Shown here piece by piece: positions 1-10,455 of a DNA stretch of 64,000 nucleotides (its first letter is position 1; each line of letters opens with the position of its first letter). The translations under genes were made by a program, and so were the position numbers. Origin of the DNA: Rostratula benghalensis (Eukaryota; Chordata; Aves; Charadriiformes; Rostratulidae); contig VXAI01000090.1 in the NCBI GenBank assembly GCA_013399305.1, forward strand, positions 2,283,409-2,347,408, given 5' to 3'. A model generated the notes under the pieces. The model did not search any database. It had not been told where the DNA came from and was given only the letters and a program-made list of their open reading frames with translations.

Positions 1-1875
1 ACAGAGGAACTTTTCTCAGCATCTTCCAGACATACTTCTGAGGTCTGCACTGAGTGTTGTTTTTAAATGCATTCGTGACAGTCTTTTCTATACTTTTGCT
101 AGAGAATATTAATACTACAGTAACATTCCACTTCCAGAATAAATATTAAGTATTCCTTAAATATCTGGGAACTCTTTTAGCCACATTATCCTTTTGGATG
201 ACAGGTTCAGCAGTTTTTTTCACCCTGTCATACTCTTAACAAATACTAGAATTCCTAAAAGGCATAGGTCCTCCATCCACAAGCTCCTTTTCAATAGCAC
301 TATTTCCTACACAAACTACCAAACCTCAGCCTCCCCCTTCCAGAAAGGAAAAAACTGTCCCTATATATCCTTTTATATCTATAGTCATGGAATAATGAAG
401 TTAAAACCAACACAGAGTAAAAGATAGCATTTTTTTAAGACATTAAAACTTAGACAACCCAGAGAGAACTACAAAATTTTCAGACACTTTCAGTTCCACA
501 GCCAAATCTTTGCTCCTCTGCCCTTAGGGAACTTCCTCTCTGAGAGTCAAAGTGAATCTTAACAACACGAATTAAATAAGCCACCTCTCAGATATAAAAT
601 TTCCAGTTTACTAGTCTTTTCAGTTCACCTGCTAAAGACATTGTGGTTAGAAATTAAGCTGCCAACTGGCTCTGATCACTCTTTGAGAGATCTCAACTCT
701 AACACAAGGGAGGAGTGCAATGTGAGAGACTGGAAGGTAGACCAGTAAGTACGCTTTTGTATATGCAGTCAACATTCGCAGAATGCTGCTATAAGAGTAA
801 TATCAAATATAGCAGCTGAATTTTAAAGGATACTAGTTGACTTAGTTCTGAAAGCAGAAAATCCATCTTGACAATCTATAATGTCACTTCACTGAAACTT
901 TGTTTAAAAAACACTGTGCTTATTTAAGGGAATTTCTCCTTGTGTGAAGTTTTATTAAAGAACTTAGCTGCAGTTAGCTAATTTAATTTTTGGACTAACC
1001 ACCTTACTACATCAGCCACAAGGAATTATGATTTTCATAAGCATATCAAGAGATAAACACTAACTTCAACATAATAATCATCATATTTTTTCAATGAGGT
1101 CCATACTTAAAATGAGACCAAATGAAAACTATTTTTCATTGTTACTAAGTGCAGAAATATGGTACAACTGAAATATGACTTGCATCAACTCTTGGTAATA
1201 AAACAAGTAAAAAATAGCAGTGATAAATACTCTCTGTGTAACAGAGTCCTGAGTGATGTATTTTAAAAGTAATTTGCTATCTTTTATTTCTTGTAGATAT
1301 ATATATATATGAAAACCATTGTTTTACAAAGTTATCCTAAAATTCAATGCAGTAATGCTGCAAGCATTCTAAAGCTAAAAAGTAATTTTACAAAGTTTGT
1401 CTTGGCTAATTCTTCTGTAAAATCCTTCTAAAAAGATCACAACAATTGCAGGCATTTTTGCCAAGAGGCTTTCTTCTGGGTTTTTCAACACGGACTAGCA
1501 GAAGAACTCCTGTTTGTAATGATAGGCTGTCACCTCAACTGTCAAGAAAAAATGCTAGATTGTAGATGAGTATCAGCCACACCCAGGAAAAGGATAAAGT
1601 AAGCCCTATATTCTCAGCACTACAAGACTTGCTCAACCATTTTAGGGTTTCTAAATTTTATCAATGCAAGAAGTTTGGGGCTTAGGACAAAATGCTATAA
1701 AATTGAACACACTTTAAACCACCTGAATATACCTCTTTGTTTAATGGAAAAAAATAATGTTTTGGAAGTGATTTTCTTATGTTACATTAATCATGTATTC
1801 TGGTTCTGAAGTAAAGAAATATGGGTACAGAACTACATTATGCACACCTAAAATATTTTATAATCAATTACATAC
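1..1875 (-). other. COL21A1 intron downstream of the vWA exon (partial)
   Basis: This is AT-rich sequence following the GTATGT donor at 1875-1870. I looked for the next COL21A1 coding segment on the minus strand and did not see it, so the intron runs off the window. It contains a short TA run near 1298-1311 and no recognisable mobile element. Confidence 0.75.
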
Positions 1876-2427
1876 CTTCACAGAGTTTCTGCTTTATAAC
1901 TTCTTTAATTCTGGATATTGCAATATAATCTTCAACGTAAAATACATAAGTTGATGAAGGCTTGTTGGCAATAGCTTTAAGTTCATCCTCCTCGATTTCT
2001 GAGCCAACACCAATAGCAAACAAAGTGATTTTATTTTTCCTTGCTTCTGCTGCTACATCTTTGACTTCATCTTGGGACTTTCCATCAGTGAGAACAACTG
2101 CTATTTTTGTTAAAAATCTTGAAGATTTTGCAAAAAGATGGTCAAAGGCAAACTGAATAGCTCTTCCTGTTCTTGTATTTCCCCCCAAGTAGTGTATGGA
2201 CTCCATTTCCCTGATGAGGTTCTCAGTGGATTCATGAGTTCCGAGGGGAATTTCAAGTACAGGGTAATCACTGTACTGGACAACTCCGACTTGAATAAAC
2301 TTTGGCCCTATGTCAAAATTTCTTGTAATATTGACAAGCCAGCTTTTGATTATTTCAAAGTTTTCTGGGCCAACACTGTAAGAGCCATCTAAGATAAACA
2401 CTAAATCTGCTGGAGCGGTTCTGCAAC
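1876..2427 (-). CDS. COL21A1: COL21A1 exon encoding the N-terminal von Willebrand factor A domain
   Basis: Collagen alpha-1(XXI) is a secreted FACIT-like extracellular-matrix collagen. This 552-nt exon encodes residues 30-213 of the precursor, nearly the whole vWA domain. Seen directly: the metal-ion-dependent adhesion-site motif DGSYS (residues 43-47), GGNTRTG (about 111-117) and LTDG (142-145). There is an N-glycosylation sequon NIT (62-64), and cysteines at 31 and 212 bracket the domain. Stretches such as NFDIGPKFIQVGVVQYSDYP and KPSSTYVFYVEDYIAIS match human COL21A1 almost residue for residue, which separates it from other vWA collagens. The acceptor is a T-rich tract ending TTTTTTTAG at 2428, and the donor is GAAG|GTATGT after 1876. 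Both ends are phase 1, so the exon is symmetrical. The open frame continues only two codons into the intron before a stop. No disabling change is seen. The domain identification is secure; the species' exact isoform is unknown. Confidence 0.96.
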
Positions 2428-4170
2428 CTAAAAAAATAAATTTAAAAAATAATTTTAAAAAATAAGTGTTTTAATAAACTTTTCCACAGGAAATACTTTT
2501 CATATCAATTACTCAACATTGACATAGCTCTATTGACAAAAATACTCCATAAAAAAAAAAAAAAAATCAGCTGAGTTTATCAGAGAAAACAAGATTGTGT
2601 TTCTGTAAGCCACACAGATCCAACTTAGTATGCGAAAACTACACCATCTTCTGTTTTTTACATTATTACCAAAACCAACTATGAAAATTCTGGAATTCAG
2701 TTCCTTAGCTGGCAATTGCATTTCATGCAATCAGCAGAGAGGAATACATTTCGAGTGTTTCCATATCTCTGCAGAGATGATAAATATAAAAAATTAAAAT
2801 AGCAAACCAAGCACACTGCTGAGGAAGGCTACAGTCTGAATACTCCAGAATTCAGCAGTAGCATCAAGTCCTTTTACAAATATATTTTAATTGACTTCTG
2901 ACACTGCCACAAGACACTTACAAAATTCTGAGTCTCGACTGAATGTGTCTGATAGTATATTCTGATTTTAGTAGAAGAAAGATGCTCAGTGATCAAGTTC
3001 AACATCCAGAATATAAGATCACATAAGGATTTTAAAAATATAATGTAACTACACGACTTAGATATGGACCTACCCTGAACGCATTACTGTTGCCAGAGCA
3101 AAGTTTTCCACACGTCCTTTATTCAGACATTTTGACTTTTAAAAAGCTACCTTTCTCTAACTTTTTCATTTCTGTAAACTAGATTTAGAATATTGACCTT
3201 GGTTTGGTGGGGTTTGAGATGCTAATTTTGAAGAATTTTGAAGGTCTGTAATAGGGCTGGGATTATCTCAGCTTCCTCTCGCAGAACATTTATTTTTCTA
3301 ATTTAGTTTCTCTCATAACGTTAAGCTATTCAAAACATGACTTCTGAAGAAATAAAAATATAAATGCTCAATATACAAGTTTAAATCAAGACTGGAGCTT
3401 TACAGTTCCATCTGCCACATTGAGCATTTCCAAGACATAAAAGAAATAAATATATTCCATTCCATCCTATGTTCAGCTTGGATAGAGTTCATTTTCTTCC
3501 TAGTAGCTTCTGTGTTTTGGATGTAGTATGAAAATATTGTCAGTAACACATATTTAATTGTTGCTAAGTAATGCTTATATTAAGTCAAGGACTCTTTCAA
3601 GCTTGCCATAGAATCTGAGAGGGAGCATAGGCAGGACAAGCTGGCCAAAGGGGTATTCCATACCATACATCATGCTCAGTATATAAATGGGGGTTAGCCA
3701 GGGGGCAGGAATTCACCATTGCTGCTCAGGATGAGCTGAACAACTGAGAAATTGTATTGCATCACTTATTTTGTATATTTTTTTACCATTTTTACTATTG
3801 TTATTGTTGCTGGTGGTGTTATTATTCTTTTCTCTTCTGTTACTGTTCTACTAAATTGTCTTTCTCTCAACCCACAAGCTTTTTTTTTTTTTTCTTCTCC
3901 CTCTTCTCCCTGCCCTAGTAGGAAGGAGGAGAAGGGAGAGAGTGAATGGCATCATGGTCCTAGTTGCCACCTGCGGTTAAACCATGACACCTTCTTAAAG
4001 GAGAAATATTTAAGGTACTTATCATATATGATAGGTTTTTCACCAAGAAAATTATACTGGAAAAAGATCTCCATCAACAAAAGTGTTCACATGGACTTGG
4101 AAATGGATACTATAAATTCAAGGCATGCTTCAAAGTTGTCCTTATCTGAAATATAAAAATTAAGACTTAC
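2428..4170 (-). other. COL21A1 intron between signal-peptide exon and vWA exon
   Basis: A 1.7-kb phase-1 intron bounded by GTAAGT (4170-4165) and TTTTTTTAG (to 2428). Nearly a third of it is a solo LTR at 3463-3989, inserted antisense to the gene. The rest is AT-rich and includes an A-tract near 2550. No other exon is seen. Confidence 0.88.
3463..3989 (+). mobile_element. Solo LTR of an avian endogenous retrovirus (ERVL-like), copy 1
   Basis: This 527-bp stretch matches a widespread bird LTR that, read forward, runs from a GATAGAGTT-type 5' end to a GGTTAAACCA-type 3' end. Visible landmarks are AAGTCAAGGACT, CCAAAGGGGTATTCCATACC, a TATA box (TATATAAAT, 3680-3688), an ATT-rich repeat stretch and a long T/C tract. 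Flanks CATTC (3458-3462) and CCTTC (3990-3994) look like a 5-bp target duplication with one mismatch, which fits ERVL-type integration. No gag, pol or env sequence adjoins it, so it is a solo LTR left by recombination. It lies antisense in a COL21A1 intron. Class assignment is from memory of bird repeats, not a search. Confidence 0.88.
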
Positions 4171-4258
4171 TTGCTCTTGTTTCGCCATCTTCAGCTGAGA
4201 TGTAATCATGAAATAGTAGAACTAATAGCATGTGAAAAAATGATACGTTCTGTGCCAT
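4171..4258 (-). CDS. COL21A1: COL21A1 start exon: initiator ATG and signal peptide
   Basis: This is the coding part of the exon upstream of the vWA exon: 29 codons plus one base. The product starts MAQNVSFFHMLLVLLF, then reads to SAEDGETRA. It aligns without gaps to the human COL21A1 N terminus in length and pattern, including the AEDGE motif just after the predicted cleavage site. Residues 5-16 form the hydrophobic core of a secretory signal peptide, with likely cleavage after Ala22. The exon ends in a perfect donor, A|GTAAGT. The leftover A joins the GT at the start of the next exon to make Ser30, giving TRA-S-CRTAP, as expected for this gene. With this join, the DGSYS motif falls at residue 43, the same position as in human. 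The ATG has G at +4 but C at -3, a middling initiation context. The exon is short and lies in an AT-rich setting, so ORF length alone would miss it. Confidence 0.92.
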
Positions 4259-4290
4259 GTGTATTGTATTTTCAAAGTCTTGAGATTAAA
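4259..4290 (-). other. COL21A1: Probable 5' UTR part of the COL21A1 start exon
   Basis: Reading upstream of the ATG on the minus strand, a pyrimidine-rich tract ending TTCCTCATCTAG finishes at 4291. This is a good splice acceptor and would make the exon 4171-4290, with 32 nt of untranslated leader. If right, the gene has at least one non-coding exon farther upstream, at higher coordinates. A second possible AG lies a few bases further in (CTCAAG). The assignment is inference from splice-site shape; an RNA read across this junction would settle it. Confidence 0.6.
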
Positions 4291-5332
4291 CTAGATGAGG
4301 AAGAAATTAAAAGAAAATACAGTGTTATTTTATCACCAAAAAAATTCAGACTTCTGGGATTTAAAACCTGTGCATAAGGAACAACTTTGAATCGCATCTG
4401 CAAGCCCAGATGTAAGGACTGTCTGCAACGGACCACAGACCCAAAAAGTGTTGTCAGGTATGTAGGCCCCAAACTGAGATGTTAAACTCAACAACACTCA
4501 CCAGCCTTTCTGTGAAAGCTCAGTTTTCACTTTTCACCAAGGCACATTTATACACTTCTCCTGCTAGGTAAAGACATGAGTAGGTTATATCCCCAGTCCC
4601 AGTCACACATGTCCAACAGCTATCCTGCTGTGCAGCCATTATGAAATATTTGACAGCTACTGCTTCAAGATATTGCATACATGGTCTACAAACCAGGTAA
4701 TGTTGGGGAGACCCTTCTTCAGTCTTAACCCACCCACCTGGCTATTTTAGGGAGTCTGGGACACTTCCCACACCTTTACCCCAGGGCTGAGACTGCCACC
4801 AGGAGTCAGGGCGTCAGAGAGACCCAGCCCTCTCCCAGGAAACCCAAGCCTTGCAGACTGTGTACCATAAAATCCGAGGTTACATATTATATTCATAATA
4901 TAATCGTAGTCAACTTTTGAATTTTTCCTCCATTTATGTCCCCTTGATTATGATGGTCTCTGAATTACATCACCAAAAGGGTCCTGAAGCAAACATGCAG
5001 TTTTGGTCTCATGTTGCTGTCATAAATATTATTTGACAAATGTATTTAATTTAAACCATTTTTTTTCACTTCTGTTTAATGAAAAAAAAAAAAAAACAAC
5101 CAAAAGAATCATAATGGGAAAAGATACATTTTTTGAGTATTGTATTAGATATCAATTTATTTCAACACTCTAAAAAAGAAAAAAAAAGGATACTGAATCT
5201 CTTTTGGTTTTTGTCTTCTCATCCTCCAATGCAAAATGCAATTTTTCTAACTGCATTTTATCCTCCACTACAAAACATGAATACTCTAAAAAAAAGGAGA
5301 ATTAACTGCTGGTGTAAGTAGAACTAGTGACT
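4291..5332. other. Putative 5' intron of COL21A1, proximal part
   Basis: AT-rich sequence directly upstream of the start exon's acceptor. There is a modestly GC-richer patch near 4700-4870 and A-tracts near 5080 and 5175. No exon, RNA gene or clear mobile element is seen. Confidence 0.5.
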
Positions 5333-5491
5333 GCGAACTGGCATAGGTTGCCCAGAGAGGCTGCATAATCTCCATCTTTGGAGATACTCAAAAAATGTCT
5401 GCACAGTGGACCTGAGGAACTGGCTCTAGGGTCTGGGCCAGATGATCTCCAGAGGTTCGTTTCTACCTCAACCACTCTGTGACCCTCTGAT
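5333..5491 (+). mobile_element. CR1 LINE, truncated 3' end
   Basis: About 160 bp of CR1 tail in forward orientation: GGTTGCCCAGAGAGGCTGC, then TTTGGAGATACTCAA, then GATGATCTCCAGAGGTTC, ending near CTCTGTGACCCTCTGAT. It lacks any reverse-transcriptase sequence and is diverged. This is the normal 5'-truncated form left by CR1 retrotransposition. Confidence 0.88.
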
Positions 5492-5854
5492 TTCTTCTAA
5501 TCTATGTGAAGTGGTACTTGTTCACGTATGCAAAGATTTGGTGAATCAAATATCATGAATATACCAGAGGAAAAAAATTTCCAATAACCTATACCAATGC
5601 ATATTTTAGCAGGAACATTTTTCCCCATTGCATTATCCAGTTTGCATTCAGGACAACGTTGTCTTTGTGCTGCTCAGTAATAGGCCAAGCAGCGTATTGT
5701 ATTTAAATTTTTCCCATATTTATGGGAAAATCTCTAGACCACATGAAACAAAGAAGCTTAATTCAGGAGAAATTTTCAGCAGCCATGCAGGGCAACTCAT
5801 TGCACTACCCTTCAGTGTCACTAATTCAAGGATTTCACATCTAGCCAGAAGACT

Positions 5855-5923
5855 GAATCATAGAATCCTAGAATGGCTAGGGTTGGAAGGGACCTTAAAG
5901 ATCATCGAGTTCTAACCCCCCTA
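5855..5923 (-). mobile_element. CR1 LINE, very short 3' tail
   Basis: The sequence begins GAATCATAGAATCCTAGAATG and continues GGTTGGAAGGGACCTTAAAGA. It is the reverse complement of a CR1 3' end with its octamer-like terminal repeats. Only about 70 bp survive. Confidence 0.85.
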
Positions 5924-8900
5924 TCATTTCTAAATAAATAGTAATTATATTCTTATTCCCCAAAATATTATTCTTCTCTCTACAGTCTTTGCTTTGTCAG
6001 TTATGTTAGTTTTTATCTATTATACACTAGTTTATGAATAAAATTCTTGCTGATTTTTTTCAGCCTATTTCCTACAATTCAAATGCCTTGCCTGCATAGG
6101 GCCAAGACTCCTTCCATTTTCATAGCTTTTCCTTCTATTTATAAACCTTTACTTATGCTCATACCAAAGTGATCTACATACTCACAGAAAAGGTCAAATA
6201 TCAATGAAAATATTTGTTATACAACAAAATTAAAAGTCAATAAACTGGGGGGAGAAGGAAATCTGTGTATATTTGTCCTTTTTATATTGCTGATCTTTAA
6301 TTTTGAACTATTCAGGGTAGAGAAGGTGTCCATAACATTACCAGAATAATGTACTGGTTGATGTTCTGAAACTTCTGTAGTGTTGGAAAACATTATTCAC
6401 CAAAAAGACACCAAAACACAATTCAACATGACTATTGCAAGTGCCTCTTAGGAGAAGAAATACGTTAAGTGGAGTAAACTAATCAAGACTAGTTATGGGA
6501 GTAAACTGAAGAGAATACCATTTAATCACTATAACATGCTAAGCAGCCATCAAGCGGCCAGTAAGAAGTTATCTGCAACAAAATTCTAAAGCAATTAAAT
6601 GTGGACCTTTCTCTGTAAAGATGTATAGATTACCATGATGTTTTTAGGAAAATGATTTGGGAGAAAGGGATTACAGAGTTGTGGTGGCAAGACAATAGTA
6701 AGTAGAGAGGTAGTAATTTCAAAGTCAGGTTTATTTCTGGTACATCCATGATCTGTATTTGCCAAATAGAAGATGTGCCACAAAATCAGTAAATTGATTT
6801 ACTTTGGCTATTCAGTCAGCTGCTTTTTTCCACTGCTTAGAAAGCATTCACTCCGTTAAGACACACCCTCCCCCCCAAAAAAAAATTCATCTCTACAAAT
6901 AACCTCAAGAAATGCAGAAAAGTCAATTTCCAGGAAATGCTACTCCTACCTATTATAATCCCCACAAAGTTAATGGTGCAGAAACATAATTACTGTGTTA
7001 TTAAATATCACCTTCAGGTTTAAAAATAATTGCAAGGTAACACCACACTTTGTTATTCATCTTATCTTGCATCAGAATTGGTGAGAAACCAGATGAAGCA
7101 CTTTGGGATCAATGGGATAGGACATAAGATGCACTGTTCCAATGATGCTACACAAACACTGGGATGTCAGCTTAATTTAAATAGATTAAGTGGCAGTTTC
7201 TTGTCCCAACTATTTGAAAAATGATCTTTTAAAACTGTGAGATTAAGCATATGCAATTATACTGTAATAGGCATGTAATACATGAGAAAATCTTACCATA
7301 GTAGAAATGGACAATTTAATTTGATTATTTCTGACCCAATGGCTTCTAAGATTCATCATTTTAAAATCACATTCAGCTTTTTCCATGGCAAGTGTTTACT
7401 GAAGCTTTATGCATCATCTCTCACAAGGCCAAATTGAATGATACCAAAGAACATATGAAATTAAATCCATGTGGGAATTTGAATAGCAAGCAACCAAAGA
7501 AGGATAACTGCATCCTTAGAAAATATCAGAAAAGTGTCAGCCTGTTAGAGAAAAAAAATAAAGACAGCCTACTGTACAGAAAGCCGATATATATCAAAAA
7601 CCCACAGTGTTGGCATCAACAATCTATAAAATACTGTAGATTTCTCCCACAAACAAACCTAAAAGAAAAAAGTCCAAGAAAATTGGTATGGAATAGTTGT
7701 GAAAAAGAAGATAAGGAAATATCACAACAGTACATTAACTAATGTTGGTGTCATCTCTGTAATTGTCTAAATGGTTGTTTATGTAAAAGGAAAATAAAAA
7801 AACAAGTCACTTAGTGACTTCACTGCATCAGTCTTCACTAAAAAGAGTGCAGCAACTGCTACCATTAATATTGCACCTTTTTTTGAAAATAAAACAGCTC
7901 ACTAAATCTACAAAATTATTTTAACAACACATTCCCCACAGCACAAAACTCCTATGTGCTCTGTACCATATGTGCAGGCACTTCAGGTCAGGCGAGGACA
8001 CCAGGATCATGCTCCTTGGCTCAGCTCTCTGTTCACTAACCCCTGCAAAAGTCATTAGTGCCTTCCCTTAAACTGCACCAACTCCTTTCATCTCTGCTTA
8101 TCCTTCCTCAAGCATTTATCCACTGTTACATTCAGGGATGAAAACCCCAAATCGTCAGGAACAACAGATGGTACAGAGGAGAGGAAGATGCTCAGAGCCA
8201 GCTGTGTGGGAAGGGGACAGCAGGGGGCTAGAAGTCCTGTGCCCCCAAGGAAGGAGTCACTCCAGAGAAACAATAATATTTCACCATGAGAGAGGTGAAA
8301 TGCTATGAAAGCAGCATTTACTGGCTGTTCTGGGAGTAAAAGAGTGTCAAGCAGCCTGGTTCAGCTGCAGAGGGAAAAGTTGTATTAAAACCACTCCAAA
8401 GAGATGAGAGGTGTTACAGGGGTCATAGAAGTAAGGAAAGGAAAATTCATGGGGATATGTGGTGGTGGACTCCACTCATACATCCAGCAGAAACATGCTG
8501 TCCTGTGAATTTTTCTGTTCACTGTTCTCCTTTTATCATTCATTTGCATTTGTCTCATTCCTGTATATTTTTTAAGCAACAGGCAAAAATTAATGGCACA
8601 CTCCTTCTATGACCCCACTGGTCAATTCTCCAAGGGCTTGTCTTAAAACTCCGTAAAACTGGAGTCCTAAAAGAAAGAGGTCCTAAACTGGAGTCCTAAA
8701 AGAAGAAAGAAGAAACGTTTGCAAGTTCCTCCTGGCCTGAGCCCTGCGTACCCAGAGAGAGAGAATAGCTGCTCCCTATGCAGCCCTGGCTTCATATGAG
8801 GGACATATCCAGACTCACTCTTGCTCCACCAGTAAAACAACTAATACTGGGAATACCTTCCCAGGCAATCAGACATTAGTGTGGGGGAACACAGGAGGAA

Positions 8901-9836
8901 ATTACAGGACAGAAATCATATATGTCTCTCTTCTCACAGTGTAGAATTTCCACTCATCGCTAGTGAACACTACAGCAGCCTTCAGTGTATGTCTTGAACC
9001 TTGGAAGACATTAAAGTAATTAAACTATTACATCGGAGCAAGATTTCTTTTGCTAAAAACCATGTTCCAATGTATATTTCTTAAAAGGAATCAGTAAAAT
9101 AATTAGAAAACAAGTTTATCTGATTTGCAGAATCAAACTGTATTCACTCAATGGATCAATTTTCTTATTTATTTGTGAGAGGCCTTCTGTATTTCATTTA
9201 CAACATTGCCGGAAAAATAGGAGATGCTGAACTTGAGAACTTCATTATAAGTATAAAGAGAAATAACTATTTAGCAGTCAAAAATGGACTTAAAAGTAGA
9301 AAACAAAATTAAAAGGATAAACCCAAGACTTAAGCAACCAGCCAATTAGGATTCCAGGAATTATCCAGTGTTCAATTTATCTGAAAGAAAATAATAATAT
9401 AGCACTGCATTTTTAACAGTCAAAAAAAACCCCAAACAGCCAAACCACCAATCCCAGAGATGAAAATTCTGTGTCTTGTCAATACAGTAATTACAGCCCA
9501 GGCAACAGAAGTGTACTTGAAATTACTTACAGAAAATACTTGCCTTGAGTACCTTACTGCTACCACAGAGAGGCCACAATTAATATCAGCCCAAGACTTC
9601 TCCACCAACACTGCTAAAAGCCAAAATTTATCACCACTGATCACATCCTCTCTATCTCCAGTTTTTTTAAGAGAAATGGAGAAAGCTGCCTCCATGGTGG
9701 TCCATTGATGTGCTCACTGCTTTCTCCTCTGTCCTTTTGTGCTAAGTGACAGTAAAACTGTCCCAGCATTGCACAGGCAGAAGGATATAGGATTCATTTT
9801 TGCCCCTTATTTCCACCGCATTTGCTAACAGTAGAC
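5924..9836. other. Gene-free AT-rich sequence
   Basis: No coding exon, RNA gene or recognised mobile element. The only structure seen is a local duplication near 8656-8704, listed separately. An open frame near 7392-7742 has no recognisable domain and reads like random AT-rich sequence. Confidence 0.5.
8656..8704. repeat. Local direct duplication, about 20-bp unit, 29-bp period
   Basis: The string AAACTGGAGTCCTAAAAGAA occurs at 8656-8675 and again at 8685-8704. The intervening bases also contain a third partial GTCCTAA. This looks like replication-slippage duplication. Confidence 0.9.
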
Positions 9837-9896
9837 AGGACTTGATGATCCTTATGCCTCCCTTCCAACTCAAGATATTCCATGATTCTATGATAT
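9837..9896 (+). mobile_element. CR1 LINE, short 3' tail
   Basis: CTTGATGATCC, then CTTCCAACTC, then CCATGATTCTATGATATT is a forward CR1 terminus of about 60 bp. An A-rich stretch with interspersed G follows at about 9910-9950. Confidence 0.85.
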
Positions 9897-10379
9897 TATA
9901 CTTAGCTATGAAAAAAAAAAAAGAAGGGAAAAAAGAAAAAATATTTAAAATAAAATTTTTAACCCTGGTCTTATTCCAAATTACCTACTGTGATTAGTTT
10001 GTGCCTTTACCAAGCACAGCCAGAAAAACACATTTGTCAAATTGCTCTCCCACCTCTCAGTTATACCAAATGACTTCTAGTAAATGGAAGCTCATGGAAG
10101 AGAACTCCATACAGGGCTACTAAATAAATACACATGCACTGTATCCAGCTCGAGTAGAGAGCTGCAGATTAAGAGAGCATTAGTGGAGAAACAGCATATG
10201 TGTTACTGTATTTTTCAAGGCAACCCCCATGGTTATTTCTTTTTTCATCTTAAATGGGACAGTGCATTACACCCAAAGGCTTTGTAATTCTGGTGGTGCA
10301 CAAAGTGGCAGAAGCAAGCCTTTGGCTGTCTCCCAACTCCACAAAACTGTTTAAATTAGAGCCTCAAGGGCCTATCAGA

Positions 10380-10455
10380 CATTAACTGAGACAGGATATG
10401 GGGTTGGGTGGACCTTTAGTATGACTCATTATGGCCATTCTTCTATTCTTCACTG
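10380..10455 (+). mobile_element. Ancient amniote CR1 3' end (diverged)
   Basis: GGTGGACCTTTAGTATGACTC followed by TATGGCCATTCTTCTATTC closely resembles the 3' terminus of the old CR1 type common in turtles, crocodilians and birds, which ends around GACCCAGTATGGCCATTCTT. It lacks the bird-type ATTCTATGAT tail. The left edge is vague, and the assignment is by remembered consensus. Confidence 0.7.

Noticed and set aside
1962..2392. Plus-strand open frames opposite the vWA exon
   Set aside because: They are antisense shadows of the COL21A1 coding exon.
3752..4156. Plus-strand open frame of 134 codons
   Set aside because: Mostly lies inside the solo LTR, including its T-rich tract, and then runs into unrelated intron sequence; not a retroviral protein.
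7392..7742. Lys/Asn-rich open frame of 116 codons
   Set aside because: AT-rich composition gives Lys/Asn/Ile-rich translation; there is no domain and no splice evidence.
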